A stretch of 32,129 nucleotides of DNA, from assembly GCF_028330985.1 (NCBI RefSeq), contig NZ_JAQMUE010000093.1, positions 1-32,129 on the forward strand. The letters are read 5' to 3'. This document shows positions 16,386-24,420 of the stretch, piece after piece; the first letter of the stretch is position 1, and the number at the start of each line of letters is the position of its first letter. Under the pieces are notes generated by a model. It searched no databases and was not told the DNA's origin. It was given only the letters and a program-made list of their open reading frames with translations. The position numbers and the translations under genes are program-made. This DNA comes from Roseofilum reptotaenium CS-1145 (GTDB lineage Bacteria; Cyanobacteriota; Cyanobacteriia; Cyanobacteriales; Desertifilaceae).

Positions 16386-17555
16386 TTAAAATGAAATGTT
16401 CAGATAGCGGTCTTGGAACTTTGCGCCTTTTACGGGTTTACCACTTAATGCCGGAGGGAGCAAAATATTGCGCCGTTGGTCGCCAGCTTCAATGGTAATT
16501 TCTGGCCCGTATTGGGTGAGTTTGACCTGTTTCTTATCAAATCCAGGCAAAAATAAACTGACACTCTTTTGAGCCACATCAAGCGTGATGGGTTTCGGGG
16601 CACGGGTTGCTTCAGTAAAGTCCGGTAGCGCCTTTTGCAGCACTTGCCAATTTCTACTTTTCTCAAAGGGTACAATGCTAATACTCAATGGCTCAAATTG
16701 AGCCGTAGCGGTGCTAACATCGATCGCCTCATGATCGAAGGTATCGTACAATTCTTGAAAGCTATTGGCGGCTTCGGCTGCCTGGGTATCGTGAATGACG
16801 GACTTATTCAAAATCACTCCTCCCACCGTGACTCCCACTTGCTGGGCACTCCCCCACAAATCCATGGCCTTCGCTAGTGCTGTTTTATCCCCTGTGGTCA
16901 CTAAATAGGCTGCCACTCGATTGGGATTTGTAATGGCTGCTTTGCCTGCATCCAGGGTTGAATTGGCTTCTTGAGTCGGAGCAGCAAAATTATCCTTAGA
17001 CAGGTCTACATTCAAAACGGCGCTACTAATGGGCCCCAGAAACGGCGATAGGGCTTGGCCCACGTCTGAGTTTACAATCACATCCCGGAACCGACGGATA
17101 TACCAACTCATGATTTCCGGTGTTCCCAACATTCTCAGGGTTTCGCGATCGCCATCTCCATCATATACAATCACATCATAGTTTCCGCTTTGGTCATAAT
17201 CCCGCAGAGCATACAAAGCCAACGCCCCATCCATTCCCGGTAATAACCCCAACTCTTGACCAAAAACTTCCTTAAAAAACGGCTTTTGTAAATACTGCGC
17301 TTCCAGTTGCTTCACATCTTCCCAACTGCGCTCTAATAAGGCAGCGCTTCGGAGATTAACCGCCTCCAGATTCGATTCAATGACCCCAGGAGTCCCTTCT
17401 TCCACCTGGCCCAACATCAATCCAATCACTGAAGGCGGTTCAGACAGGGCTAACAGCACCCGCTTCCCCGTACTAGCCATATGTTTAGCCGTGGCAATGG
17501 CCAAGGTTGTTTTACCCGTGCCACCCTTACCCAAAAATGTCAGAATCAGAGCCAT
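16386..17555 (-). CDS. GET3/ArsA-family ATPase with C-terminal alpha-crystallin domain (GET3d type)
   Basis: 389-aa SIMIBI-class ATPase. The deviant Walker A GKGGTGKTT with the signature lysine lies at residues 9-17. Further wording (RVLLALSEPPSVIGLMLGQ, YDVIVYDGDGDRETLRML) fits the ArsA/GET3 group. The last 75 residues or so (ITLDVAQKSVSLFLPGF, VKLTQYGPEITIEAGDQ, ALSGKPVKGAKFQDRYLNIS) form the ArsA_HSP20-type alpha-crystallin domain. That combination marks the GET3d group found in cyanobacteria and chloroplasts, which is distinct from the tail-anchor-inserting GET3 of eukaryotes; its client in cyanobacteria is unsettled. The gene sits directly upstream of chlG (38 bp), suggesting a link to membrane pigment proteins, though this is only context. 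Confidence 0.85.
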   Translation of the reverse strand: MALILTFLGKGGTGKTTLAIATAKHMASTGKRVLLALSEPPSVIGLMLGQVEEGTPGVIESNLEAVNLRSAALLERSWEDVKQLEAQYLQKPFFKEVFGQELGLLPGMDGALALYALRDYDQSGNYDVIVYDGDGDRETLRMLGTPEIMSWYIRRFRDVIVNSDVGQALSPFLGPISSAVLNVDLSKDNFAAPTQEANSTLDAGKAAITNPNRVAAYLVTTGDKTALAKAMDLWGSAQQVGVTVGGVILNKSVIHDTQAAEAANSFQELYDTFDHEAIDVSTATAQFEPLSISIVPFEKSRNWQVLQKALPDFTEATRAPKPITLDVAQKSVSLFLPGFDKKQVKLTQYGPEITIEAGDQRRNILLPPALSGKPVKGAKFQDRYLNISF

Positions 17556-17664
17556 GTCTGTTAATTATTCACAATCACGCTGTTGTCCCAGTTTAGCGCT
17601 TTCATGGGTTCTCAGTGACCAAGGGCCAAACCAATGGTCACTGTTGGTTATGAATTAAAGGGTC

Positions 17665-17862
17665 TTATTGTGCTACTAGCTCTTCTTCAAAGAACCAAGT
17701 TGAAAATTGACCGCTAAACTCAACCACAAAACCGACACCCGATCCATCGACCATTTTATAGCCGGTGATTGTCCCTACAGGGTTCTGCTTGATTTTGTCT
17801 ACCAGATTAGCAGGGATGCGATCGATTAAACCTTTTACTTTTACCTTCTGACCAATATCCAT
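17665..17862 (-). CDS. petP: PetP-like / DUF2862 small protein
   Basis: 65-aa protein of the cyanobacterial and red-algal-plastid DUF2862 family, which includes PetP (SH3-like fold), a peripheral subunit of the cytochrome b6f complex tied to linear electron flow. The start MDIGQKVKVKGLIDRIP and the later VGTITGYKMVDGSGVGFVVE and FSTWFFEEEL segments are family hallmarks. No signal or membrane segment is seen, which fits a cytoplasmic-face subunit. Some genomes have more than one DUF2862 protein, so the PetP name is likely but not certain. It lies 109 bp upstream of the GET3d gene on the same strand and may lead a petP-like > get3d > chlG transcript. Confidence 0.65.
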   Translation of the reverse strand: MDIGQKVKVKGLIDRIPANLVDKIKQNPVGTITGYKMVDGSGVGFVVEFSGQFSTWFFEEELVAQ

Positions 17863-18031
17863 TTATTCCATCTATACTATTCATGTTCTCCAATTCCACA
17901 GTGTATAGCAATGGGGGATCGTTAGCTGCATCTTTATTCGGACTTGGCTCTAGCTGGATTACCGAGAAATGGTATAAAATCAAAGCCATAGCTTCCGCCT
18001 CCAGTTCAGAATTCCCAGGTCTCTTTCCCCC

Positions 18032-18622
18032 ATGCCATTATCCGAAAAGCTCATCAGCTTAGATTTACGCTTGTTGACCGTTGCAGAGTACCACCAGATG
18101 GTTACAGCCGGTATTTTGCAACCGGATGAAAAATTAGAGCTGATTGCTGGACAAATTATCCGTCAAATGTCACCCCAAAGAAGGTCCCATGCTGCGGCCA
18201 TTCGCCGAGCCGATCGCCTGTTGAGTCAACGTTTGGGGGAACAGGTTATGATCCAAAAACAACTTCCTGTGATTCTGAATAACTGGTCTGAACCAGAACC
18301 GGATCTTGCGGTGGTCAAACTCGATCCCCTTGACTATGAGGAAGATCATCCGAAGGTGGAGGATGTGTACTGGATTATTGAGGTGGCCGATAGTACCCTG
18401 AGAAGGGATTTAGAGGTGAAGGCGTTTGAATATGGGCGATCGCAGATTCAAGAGTGTTGGGTGTTAAATCTCAATCATCGTCAGTTGTATGTCTATCGAG
18501 AACCCGGAAAGGCTGGATATCAGCAGCAGAGTATTCTTGGAGAAGAGAAAGATGTCTCTCCTGTCCAGTTTCCAGGCTGTCGGATTCAGGTGAAGGAATT
18601 GTTACGTTCACAAAACCCCTAG
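18032..18622 (+). CDS. Uma2 family protein (PD-(D/E)XK nuclease fold)
   Basis: 196-aa protein of the Uma2/DUF820 family, abundant in cyanobacteria and of unresolved role, with a restriction-endonuclease-like fold. The expected acidic and lysine residues are present: EPEPDLAVVK with D91, WIIEVADS with E117, and LEVKAFEYG with K130. LLTVAEYHQMV at the start and ECWVLN near 155 are typical family wording. The start ATG 18032 leaves 169 bp to the divergent PetP-like gene. It stands alone, with the SQR-like gene convergent 96 bp downstream. A second Uma2 gene lies 4 kb away and is clearly different in sequence, so this is not a recent duplication. Confidence 0.82.
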   Translation: MPLSEKLISLDLRLLTVAEYHQMVTAGILQPDEKLELIAGQIIRQMSPQRRSHAAAIRRADRLLSQRLGEQVMIQKQLPVILNNWSEPEPDLAVVKLDPLDYEEDHPKVEDVYWIIEVADSTLRRDLEVKAFEYGRSQIQECWVLNLNHRQLYVYREPGKAGYQQQSILGEEKDVSPVQFPGCRIQVKELLRSQNP

Positions 18623-18718
18623 ATTGAGTTTGACTATGCTCCACAGACTGTATATCAATCATTTCAGATGTCTAGAAAATTTTGAATTATTGAGTGGTTG
18701 ACGATTTATAATGACACC

Positions 18719-20017
18719 TCAGGATGTTGTTGTTAATGAAGTATAAGTATAGGGTTTAGCGATGTTCACTTGGAATAAGATCCGCAGTCCTAACCGTTCA
18801 AACCAGGGCATTCCTAAACCCCATCTCATTTTCACCATAAAGTAGTATTCCAGTAGTTCTTTACCCCAAACCACCCAACGACCTTTGAGAGCATAGGAAT
18901 TTTGAGGCTCTTCTAAACTGGGATCGGGCAGTACCGGAATCGCCACATAGACAATGCCGGTCTCTCCATATTCCGCTAAACAGACGGATTCTAGGGTCGG
19001 ACGCTGGAAGGGGGCAGAAACCGCTCCACTAGCTACGGCAATATTGTGAGCAACAGCAACAGCCATCGCTTCCGTCATGGCTCCACTTTTGGGTAAACCA
19101 ATGGGAATGGGCGTTTTATCGGGTTGGTCGAGAGCCACTGCCACTCCTAGGGCATAAATAGAGGGAAAATCCCGATGGCGATAGGTGGGATTTACGGGAA
19201 TAAAGCCTTTGGCGTTCGCAACGTCTGGCAGTTGTTGCAGGAATTTAGCTCCTCGGAAGGACGGTAAAATCATGGAGTAGCTAAAGGGGAGTTGTTGACC
19301 GGTTTTGAGGGTAATTTTGTCTGGGGTAATGGCTGTAATTTCGGCATTGGTAAAGGTTTCTATCCCTCGTTCTTTGAGGAGTTCGCTGGTGTATTCTTTG
19401 GCATTTTTGACATCACTTACGCCTAAGTGGCCGATGTAGGGTTCTGGGGTAACGTAGGTGAGGGTGACTCGATCTCGTAATCCTCGACGGCGTAATTCTG
19501 AATCTGCCATCAGTAGAAATTCGTAGGCAGGGCCAAAACAACCGGCTCCAGGGGCTGCTCCAACGACTAGGGGGCCAGGATTTTCCAGGTATTTTACCCA
19601 GGCTTCCCGCGCATGGATGGCGTGATCTGGGGTACAAACGGATTGGGTATAACCGCCATGGGGGCCGAGTCCAGGGATTGCGTCAAAAGCAAAGGAGGCT
19701 CCGGTGGCGATCGCTACATAGTCATAGTTGACAGTTTCTCCCTCTTCTACGGTAATGGTTTGGGTATGGGGGTTGAGAGCGGTGACTTTGTGGTTAATCC
19801 ATTCAATTCCCAAACGTTTGAGGTGGGGTTCGAGATCGATTTGAATCGATTCTAACGAGGCCATACCTAGGGTGACTCGAATTAATCCAGGGATAAAGGT
19901 GAAATGGGAGTGATCGCTAATGAGGATGAGGCGATCGCTCTTAGGCAGTAAGCTGCGTAATTCATGTACTGCTGGAAGTCCACCTAAACCTGCCCCAATT
20001 ACTACAACGTTTGTCAT
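18719..20017 (-). CDS. Sulfide:quinone oxidoreductase-like FAD flavoprotein
   Basis: 432-aa FAD-dependent oxidoreductase of the SQR/NDH-2 family that would oxidise sulfide and reduce membrane quinone. The N-terminal FAD site is VVVIGAGLGGLPA, and the second dinucleotide region is YDYVAIATGASF. Three cysteines sit where SQRs have their catalytic ones: C128 in QSVCTPDHA, C160 in GAAPGAGCFGPAYEF, and C346 in ESVCLAEYGETG. GAPGA-x-CFGPAYEF wording is much more SQR-like than NDH-2-like. The C-terminus has amphipathic stretches fit for monotopic membrane binding. It is divergent from a DUF302 gene, with a BASS transporter beyond, a grouping that fits sulfur handling. Sulfide activity itself is inferred. 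Confidence 0.72.
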   Translation of the reverse strand: MTNVVVIGAGLGGLPAVHELRSLLPKSDRLILISDHSHFTFIPGLIRVTLGMASLESIQIDLEPHLKRLGIEWINHKVTALNPHTQTITVEEGETVNYDYVAIATGASFAFDAIPGLGPHGGYTQSVCTPDHAIHAREAWVKYLENPGPLVVGAAPGAGCFGPAYEFLLMADSELRRRGLRDRVTLTYVTPEPYIGHLGVSDVKNAKEYTSELLKERGIETFTNAEITAITPDKITLKTGQQLPFSYSMILPSFRGAKFLQQLPDVANAKGFIPVNPTYRHRDFPSIYALGVAVALDQPDKTPIPIGLPKSGAMTEAMAVAVAHNIAVASGAVSAPFQRPTLESVCLAEYGETGIVYVAIPVLPDPSLEEPQNSYALKGRWVVWGKELLEYYFMVKMRWGLGMPWFERLGLRILFQVNIAKPYTYTSLTTTS

Positions 20018-20335
20018 CGTTTTTTCTCCAAAGCTTGCCTATCTACTGAACTGTGCCCCCCCAACAAGAGGCGAGTTAATAAAAATCTGATATTAATATA
20101 ACTATATGGTGATCTTATGAAAAATGCAAGGTTTCCTAATCATTACCCTGTAGTTTCAGTCTGTAGGAGTGGAAGGGTTAACCCAAAAAGCCTAAAAAAA
20201 AAGATTGTATTTTGCACGTATGAGTACATATAGCTAACATAAACGCTTGACAACCAAATAGCGATGTTATAGCCTTAAGAAAGGAGGGACAACGGAGACA
20301 ACCACCCTGACCACTGAAACAGAAGACAGAGGATT
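20018..20335. other. Divergent promoter region of the SQR-like and DUF302 genes
   Basis: 318 bp between divergent genes with no coding frame. It contains AT-rich palindromic pieces such as ATATTAATAT (20090-20099) and a TTGACA box, listed separately. Such a region would be a natural place for an ArsR/BigR-type sulfur-responsive repressor to bind, but no regulator gene is next to it. Confidence 0.5.
20247..20273 (+). promoter_or_regulatory. Candidate promoter of the DUF302 gene
   Basis: A perfect -35 box TTGACA at 20247-20252 is followed 15 bp later by TATAGC at 20268-20273. The spacing is short for sigma-70, and the -10 box is imperfect. A ribosome-binding site AGAGG at 20328-20332 lies 3 bases before ATG 20336. 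Confidence 0.35.
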
Positions 20336-20740
20336 ATGAATTACCACTTTAGTATTGTTTTAAATACAACCCTGGAAGAGGCGATCGCCCAAGTCACCGA
20401 TGCCCTAAAACAAGAAGGATTTGGGATTTTAACCGAAATCAATGTCCAAAACGCCTTCGCCAAACATGGTATAGATTTTCATGACTATCGGATTCTCGGT
20501 GCGTGTCATCCCCAACTTGCCCATCGTGCCCTACAAGCCGATGACAAAGCGGGAACCCTCTTTCCTTGCAATGTTGTGGTGCAAGAGAGGGGAGAAGGAG
20601 CGGTTGAAGTCTCTGCGGTTAACCCCTTGGGAATGCTCAAAGCAGTTGAACATCCTGATGTCCAAGCTATGGCTGAAGAAGCCAGTCAGAAAATGGAAGC
20701 CGTTATTCGCTCTCTGAAAACGCCAGTGTTAACTGCATAG
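20336..20740 (+). CDS. DUF302 domain protein
   Basis: 134-aa cytoplasmic protein of the DUF302 family. Typical wording is TLEEAIAQVTDALKQEGFGI near the start, then YRILGACHPQLAHRAL with the conserved Cys-His region, GTLFPCNVVVQE, and the C-terminal helix AMAEEASQKMEAVIRSL. The function is not established; DUF302 genes often sit beside sulfur-oxidation and SQR-like genes in other bacteria, and here one is divergent from the SQR-like gene. The cysteines C in GACHP and FPCNV could bind a ligand or metal, which is only a suggestion. The BASS transporter gene follows 193 bp later on the same strand. Confidence 0.8.
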   Translation: MNYHFSIVLNTTLEEAIAQVTDALKQEGFGILTEINVQNAFAKHGIDFHDYRILGACHPQLAHRALQADDKAGTLFPCNVVVQERGEGAVEVSAVNPLGMLKAVEHPDVQAMAEEASQKMEAVIRSLKTPVLTA

Positions 20741-20933
20741 CAGTGAAAAGGGGCACTTTTAAGGGGAAAAATACCCATTACTAACATGAAGCGCTATAAC
20801 TTGCACAGTCAAAACCACCCAGTTCTGGAAGATTAAATCTTTCCTCCAATTTAGGTCACCGTCTCCCCAATGGAATGATATGGAAATTGGGGAGAATTCT
20901 TGATCCACTGCCCTAATTTTAATTGAATCAATT

Positions 20934-21914
20934 ATGTGGAAAATACTATCATTCTTACAAAAAAACTTAACTTGGTCAATTCCTATTTTTATGCTCTTAG
21001 GAGTTGTCTTTGGCATCGTTGCTAATCCATCGGGGCTTAAATCGCTCATCATTCCCCTGACCTTCTTAATGGTCTATCCGATGATGATCAACTTGCAAAT
21101 GAAGAAAGTGATCTCCGGGGGAGACTATAAAGTTCAAGTTATTACCCAACTGATTAACTTTGGGATCATTCCCTTTTTTGCTTTTGGCGTGGGGAAACTA
21201 TTTTTTAATGAGCAACCCCTAATCTTGTTGGGCTTACTGCTCACCTCCCTATTACCCACCAGTGGTATGACCATTTCCTGGACCGGTTTTGCTAAGGGTA
21301 ATATCAACGCGGCGATTAAGATGACAGTGATTGGCTTAATCGTTGGCTCTATTGCGACTCCCTTTTATGCCAAATACCTGATGGGAACTGTGATTGAGAT
21401 TCCCCTGGTTAGTATTTTTAAACAAATTATCATTATTGTCTTTTTACCGATGATTTTAGGCCAGGTGACTCAATTTCTGCTGATTCGGCAAGTGGGAATG
21501 GACAAATATCAGAAAAACCTGAAGAAAAAATTTCCTGTATTCTCCACATTGGGAGTATTAGGGATTGTGTTTGTCGCTATGGCGCTCAAAGCTAAATCGA
21601 TTTTAGCTAATCCCGTAATGCTGCTCTCCTTGTTAGCGCCTTTGGTCACAATTTATGGATTTAATTTTCTGTTGAGTACCTTAATTGGTAAAGCTTTATT
21701 CGATCGCGACAATGCGATCGCCCTGGTTTATGGTACAGTGATGCGTAACCTGTCCATTGCTCTGGCGATCGCCATGACGGTGTTTGGTCAAGAAGGCTCA
21801 GAAATTGCCCTGATCATTACCATGGCTTACATTATTCAAGTACAAGCAGGTGCATGGTACGTCAAGTTTACTGACCGCATTTTTGGTAAACTCCCCACCT
21901 CAGAACCAGTTTAG
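20934..21914 (+). CDS. Bile acid:sodium symporter (BASS/ACR3 superfamily) permease, cysteine-free
   Basis: 326-aa integral membrane protein with about ten membrane helices, from the superfamily that includes ASBT/BASS sodium symporters and ACR3 arsenite exporters. Typical segments are IPIFMLLGVVFGIVANP, LTFLMVYPMMINLQMKKV, and LLLTSLLPTSGMTISWTGF, where the PTSGM motif at 108-112 occupies the position of the ACR3 PCTAM motif. The protein contains no cysteine at all, so the thiol-based arsenite route of ACR3 is unlikely. A later helix shows VYGTVMRNLSIALAIAMT, as in other members. The substrate is unknown; the SQR and DUF302 neighbours suggest a sulfur oxyanion or a related organic anion, an inference from context. 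Confidence 0.75.
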   Translation: MWKILSFLQKNLTWSIPIFMLLGVVFGIVANPSGLKSLIIPLTFLMVYPMMINLQMKKVISGGDYKVQVITQLINFGIIPFFAFGVGKLFFNEQPLILLGLLLTSLLPTSGMTISWTGFAKGNINAAIKMTVIGLIVGSIATPFYAKYLMGTVIEIPLVSIFKQIIIIVFLPMILGQVTQFLLIRQVGMDKYQKNLKKKFPVFSTLGVLGIVFVAMALKAKSILANPVMLLSLLAPLVTIYGFNFLLSTLIGKALFDRDNAIALVYGTVMRNLSIALAIAMTVFGQEGSEIALIITMAYIIQVQAGAWYVKFTDRIFGKLPTSEPV

Positions 21915-22219
21915 ACCCTTACAAACAACCATTTGATTAGGACTTACCATTACTGCGCCAAGCGTAGTGATGGTAACAGCATTTTTGATGCCATAGCACC
22001 CATGTTGAAGGAATAAAACTAGGATACCAATTTCTCCACTGGTTGGGGCGATAATAATCCGTTCTCCCTGGGGACTTCGTTCGGTCTAAGGTCGAGGGTT
22101 AGAGTAACTATAGTTTACGAACTAGGGTAAAAATCAGCAATAGCGTGAGTTTAGGATAACATTGACCGCAGGAAAACGTTATAGTTGAATCAACTTCAGT
22201 AAGATAGCACCTCACGACC
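21915..22219. other. Gene-free region between the BASS and Uma2 genes
   Basis: Apart from the hairpin at 21944-21976, only short broken frames are present. The segment at 22021-22090 has a short open reading on either strand, too brief to identify. The promoter of the Uma2 gene should lie in the last 100 bp, but no convincing -35/-10 pair was chosen. Confidence 0.4.
21944..21986 (+). terminator. Hairpin plus T-run downstream of the BASS permease gene
   Basis: Arms 21944-21958 (TTACCATTACTGCGC) and 21962-21976 (GCGTAGTGATGGTAA) form a 15-bp stem in RNA with two G-U pairs and a CAA loop, 30 bases after the permease stop. A short T-run follows at about 21981-21986, so it is a good intrinsic terminator candidate. 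Confidence 0.6.
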
Positions 22220-22777
22220 ATGACAAACGTTCAAATTCCCTGGACATCAGCCGATTTAGAACTGTTGCCCAATAACAATAACCGCTATGAAATTATCAAT
22301 GGAGAATTGTACATGACTCACGCCCCCCATTGGAAACATCAGAAGACCATTGGTGAAATTTGCCGAATTTTAGGAAACTGGTCAAGCGAAACTCGATTGG
22401 GTGAAGTAATCTTCAATCCAGGGCTAATCTTTACTGACACCGATAATGTAATCCCCGATCTAGTTTGGATGGTGAATGAGAGGTTAAATAACTCTGTTGA
22501 TGAATCGGGTCATTTTATTGCAGCTCCAGAGTTAGTGGTTGAAGTGTTATCGGAAAGTAAAACTGATGTTCGTCGGGATAAGGAAAGCAAGTTAAAATTA
22601 TATTCTAATCAAGGCGTGCGGGAATATTGGATTGTAGACTGGCGATTAAAGACCGTAGAGGTTTATCGACGGGAACAAGCGAAGTTAGAGTTAGTGATGA
22701 CCTTATTAGAGGAAGATGAGATAACGTCTCCTTTGCTTCCTGGTTTTTCTTGCAAAGTCAATAACTTTTTTACATAA
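22220..22777 (+). CDS. Uma2 family protein (PD-(D/E)XK nuclease fold)
   Basis: 185-aa Uma2/DUF820 protein. The fold residues are visible: EIINGELYMTHAPHWKHQ near the start with the conserved glutamate, VIPDLVWMVNE with D80, ELVVEVLSES with E108 and KLKLYSNQGVREYWIVD with the lysine near 124. It is a full-length member. These genes occur in many copies in cyanobacteria, and their cell role is unknown; a nuclease or transposon-derived activity has been suggested for the family. It stands at the left end of a cluster of accessory genes, with an interspersed-repeat-like stretch just downstream. Confidence 0.82.
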   Translation: MTNVQIPWTSADLELLPNNNNRYEIINGELYMTHAPHWKHQKTIGEICRILGNWSSETRLGEVIFNPGLIFTDTDNVIPDLVWMVNERLNNSVDESGHFIAAPELVVEVLSESKTDVRRDKESKLKLYSNQGVREYWIVDWRLKTVEVYRREQAKLELVMTLLEEDEITSPLLPGFSCKVNNFFT

Positions 22778-22800
22778 GCTAACAAGACAAACCAATAATC

Positions 22801-22946
22801 TCTGTAAACCCGCCCTAACCCCACCAACAAATCAACAACAACATTAGTTTTTATATCCCAGTTCATTAATTGCAATTCAATCGCCAGTGCGGGTCTACAA
22901 AATTGATGGGTTAGTTGCATAAATATTGGTGAATCCGCCCCTACAG
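22801..22946. repeat. Interspersed repeat-like element with GTAGGGGCGG / CCGCCC ends
   Basis: The 202-bp gap between the Uma2 and nuclease-like genes is largely filled by a segment bounded by CTGTAAACCCGCCC on the left and AATCCGCCCCTACAG on the right. An internal GCGGGTCTAC (22889-22898) is the reverse complement of GTAAACCCGC (22804-22813) at 9 of 10 positions. Similar sequence with these ends is, as far as recalled, a common non-coding dispersed repeat of filamentous cyanobacteria. An 85-codon minus-strand frame across it is not considered a gene. Confidence 0.45.
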
Positions 22947-22979
22947 TAAAAAATATTCGTTCATTTTGAATTCAACTCT

Positions 22980-23600
22980 ATGCCTAAATCTCCAGTTATT
23001 AAGTCCGACGAATCTTATACATTTGCGGATTACTTTAAGCTTAACTTTGCCCCGCAAGATATTCTGGCATATTTTGATGTTTCGCTACAACGAAAATCGC
23101 TAAAACTTCCAGAATATACGGGCGAATTGGATCGCCTGGAGGACTTGAAAAATCGGATTGAAGAAAGTCTCCCGCGTCTGAGTTTAACTAGCGAAATGGC
23201 GAGACGAGAGTTTCTCATTGCTCCTGTTTTAACTGACGTGATGCACTATACTGAAGCCACGCTCAATGTGGAGTATCCCGTTGCCGTGAACAATCAATTG
23301 AAAGGCTCCTTAGACTATCTGCTCCAGAATAAGCAAACCTTGTTAGTCATTGAAGCAAAAAATGAGGATCTAGAGCGCGGTTTTCTGCAATTAGCTATTG
23401 AATTAATTGCCCTAGAACAGTGGTTTGAATCCGAGCAAACAATTTTACAAGGTGCTGTTTTAACGGGTAATATCTGGCAATTTGGTCAATTTAATCGTCA
23501 ATCTCGGACAGTCACTCAGGATCTCGATCTCTACCGCGTCCCTGCTGACTTAAATCATCTACTGAGAGTCTTGGTTGAGGCAATTAATTATGGATCGTAA
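22980..23600 (+). CDS. PD-(D/E)XK nuclease-superfamily-like protein
   Basis: 206-aa cyanobacterial protein without a named function. The middle shows a restriction-endonuclease-like active-site pattern: REFLIAPVL with E77, GSLDYLL with D112, then LLVIEAKNEDLERGF with E125 and K127, followed by a helix with Q137 (LQLAIELIALEQW). This E...D-x12-E-x-K-x9-Q layout is typical of the superfamily; whether it cuts nucleic acid is not known. No DNA-binding or methylase partner is adjacent. The DUF6883/DUF4926 pair begins 57 bp downstream on the same strand, so the three may be transcribed together. Confidence 0.65.
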   Translation: MPKSPVIKSDESYTFADYFKLNFAPQDILAYFDVSLQRKSLKLPEYTGELDRLEDLKNRIEESLPRLSLTSEMARREFLIAPVLTDVMHYTEATLNVEYPVAVNNQLKGSLDYLLQNKQTLLVIEAKNEDLERGFLQLAIELIALEQWFESEQTILQGAVLTGNIWQFGQFNRQSRTVTQDLDLYRVPADLNHLLRVLVEAINYGS

Positions 23601-23657
23601 AGCCAAACCGAGTAGTGCTAACTTTATCGATGAGATGCTACAATTCAAGTAAACTAG

Positions 23658-23999
23658 ATGACAGCCAATCGACTGCCCAACCCTGAAAATGCCATTATTG
23701 AAGATGCAAAGCTGGCTGGCTATTGTCTTAATCCGAATCATGTAGATGGTAAGCATAAAGCTCGCGTCTTTGCATCTGCTTTGGACTTAACTCTTGAAAA
23801 TTCTGACGAACTCAAACAAGCTCTGCTATTCGCTGTTAAAAGTTATGATGCTATTCCTGACAAAGCTAATGCTTATGGACAAAAATATATTATTGATTTT
23901 TATTATACGCGAGGTGATAAAACCGCTACAATTCACAGTGTGTGGATGGTACGCAACAACGAAAACATTCCTCGTTTAGTGACTTGCTATATTCTTTAA
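23658..23999 (+). CDS. DUF6883 domain protein, candidate toxin of a toxin/antitoxin-like pair
   Basis: 113-aa protein matching the DUF6883 family: LPNPENAIIEDAKLAGYCLN, then GKHKARVFASALDLTLEN, AVKSYDAIPDKANAYGQKY and a strand-rich C-terminus with TATIHSVWMVRNNENIPRL and VTCYIL. In other bacteria this domain occurs as a single small gene or at the end of polymorphic toxins, so a toxic activity is plausible; no catalytic residue can be assigned with certainty. The next gene begins 13 bp later, the usual spacing of a two-gene module. Confidence 0.65.
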   Translation: MTANRLPNPENAIIEDAKLAGYCLNPNHVDGKHKARVFASALDLTLENSDELKQALLFAVKSYDAIPDKANAYGQKYIIDFYYTRGDKTATIHSVWMVRNNENIPRLVTCYIL

Positions 24000-24012
24000 T
24001 GGAGCATAGACT

Positions 24013-24231
24013 ATGAAACTTCTAGATGTGGTTGCCTTACTCGAAAATTTACCAGAACTGGGACTCTATCGAGGGCAAGTTGGAACCATTGTCGAACAAT
24101 ATGAACCTCAAGTGTTTGAAGTGGAATTTAGCGATAATGACGGGAAAGCCTATGCTATCGAGACCCTCAGTAAACATCAACTCATGGTACTGTATCACCA
24201 TCCGATAAATCCTGAAAAAATAGCTATTTGA
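24013..24231 (+). CDS. DUF4926 domain protein, candidate immunity/antitoxin partner
   Basis: 72-aa protein of the DUF4926 family: MKLLDVVALLENLPELGLYR, then GQVGTIVEQYEPQVFEVEF and SDNDGKAYAIETLSKHQLM. The all-beta, SH3-like wording is typical. DUF4926 genes commonly follow DUF6883 genes in cyanobacteria, as here with 13 bp between them, and the pair behaves in its layout like a toxin and its partner. Which member is toxic, if either, is not established. The gene is followed by about 190 bp of non-coding AT-rich DNA before the stop of the convergent CHAT gene. Confidence 0.65.
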   Translation: MKLLDVVALLENLPELGLYRGQVGTIVEQYEPQVFEVEFSDNDGKAYAIETLSKHQLMVLYHHPINPEKIAI

Positions 24232-24420
24232 ATCACCAACAAGAAGCAACTTATTTTCTACCAAGGCAACAGGTAATAAAATACTGAAAGCCTAGGAATA
24301 CTCGACTAAATGGATTAATAATAAATTTTAATTTTCTTGTGAGTTCCATATTTTTTAAAATCTAAGAAAGAGATAAAAAAAGGAGTGAGTATCCCAACTC
24401 GCCGCCTTCCCCACCTAACA

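Noticed and set aside
20759-21052. 97-codon minus-strand frame opposite the BASS gene start
   Set aside because: Composition is that of a reversed membrane-protein gene, without any family likeness.
20934-21914. Arsenite exporter (ACR3) reading of the BASS permease
   Set aside because: No cysteine in the protein and PTSGM in place of the PCTAM motif; no arsC or arsR next to it.
22663-22920. 85-codon minus-strand frame
   Set aside because: Overlaps the Uma2 gene end and a repeat-like element; such frames are common inside dispersed repeats.
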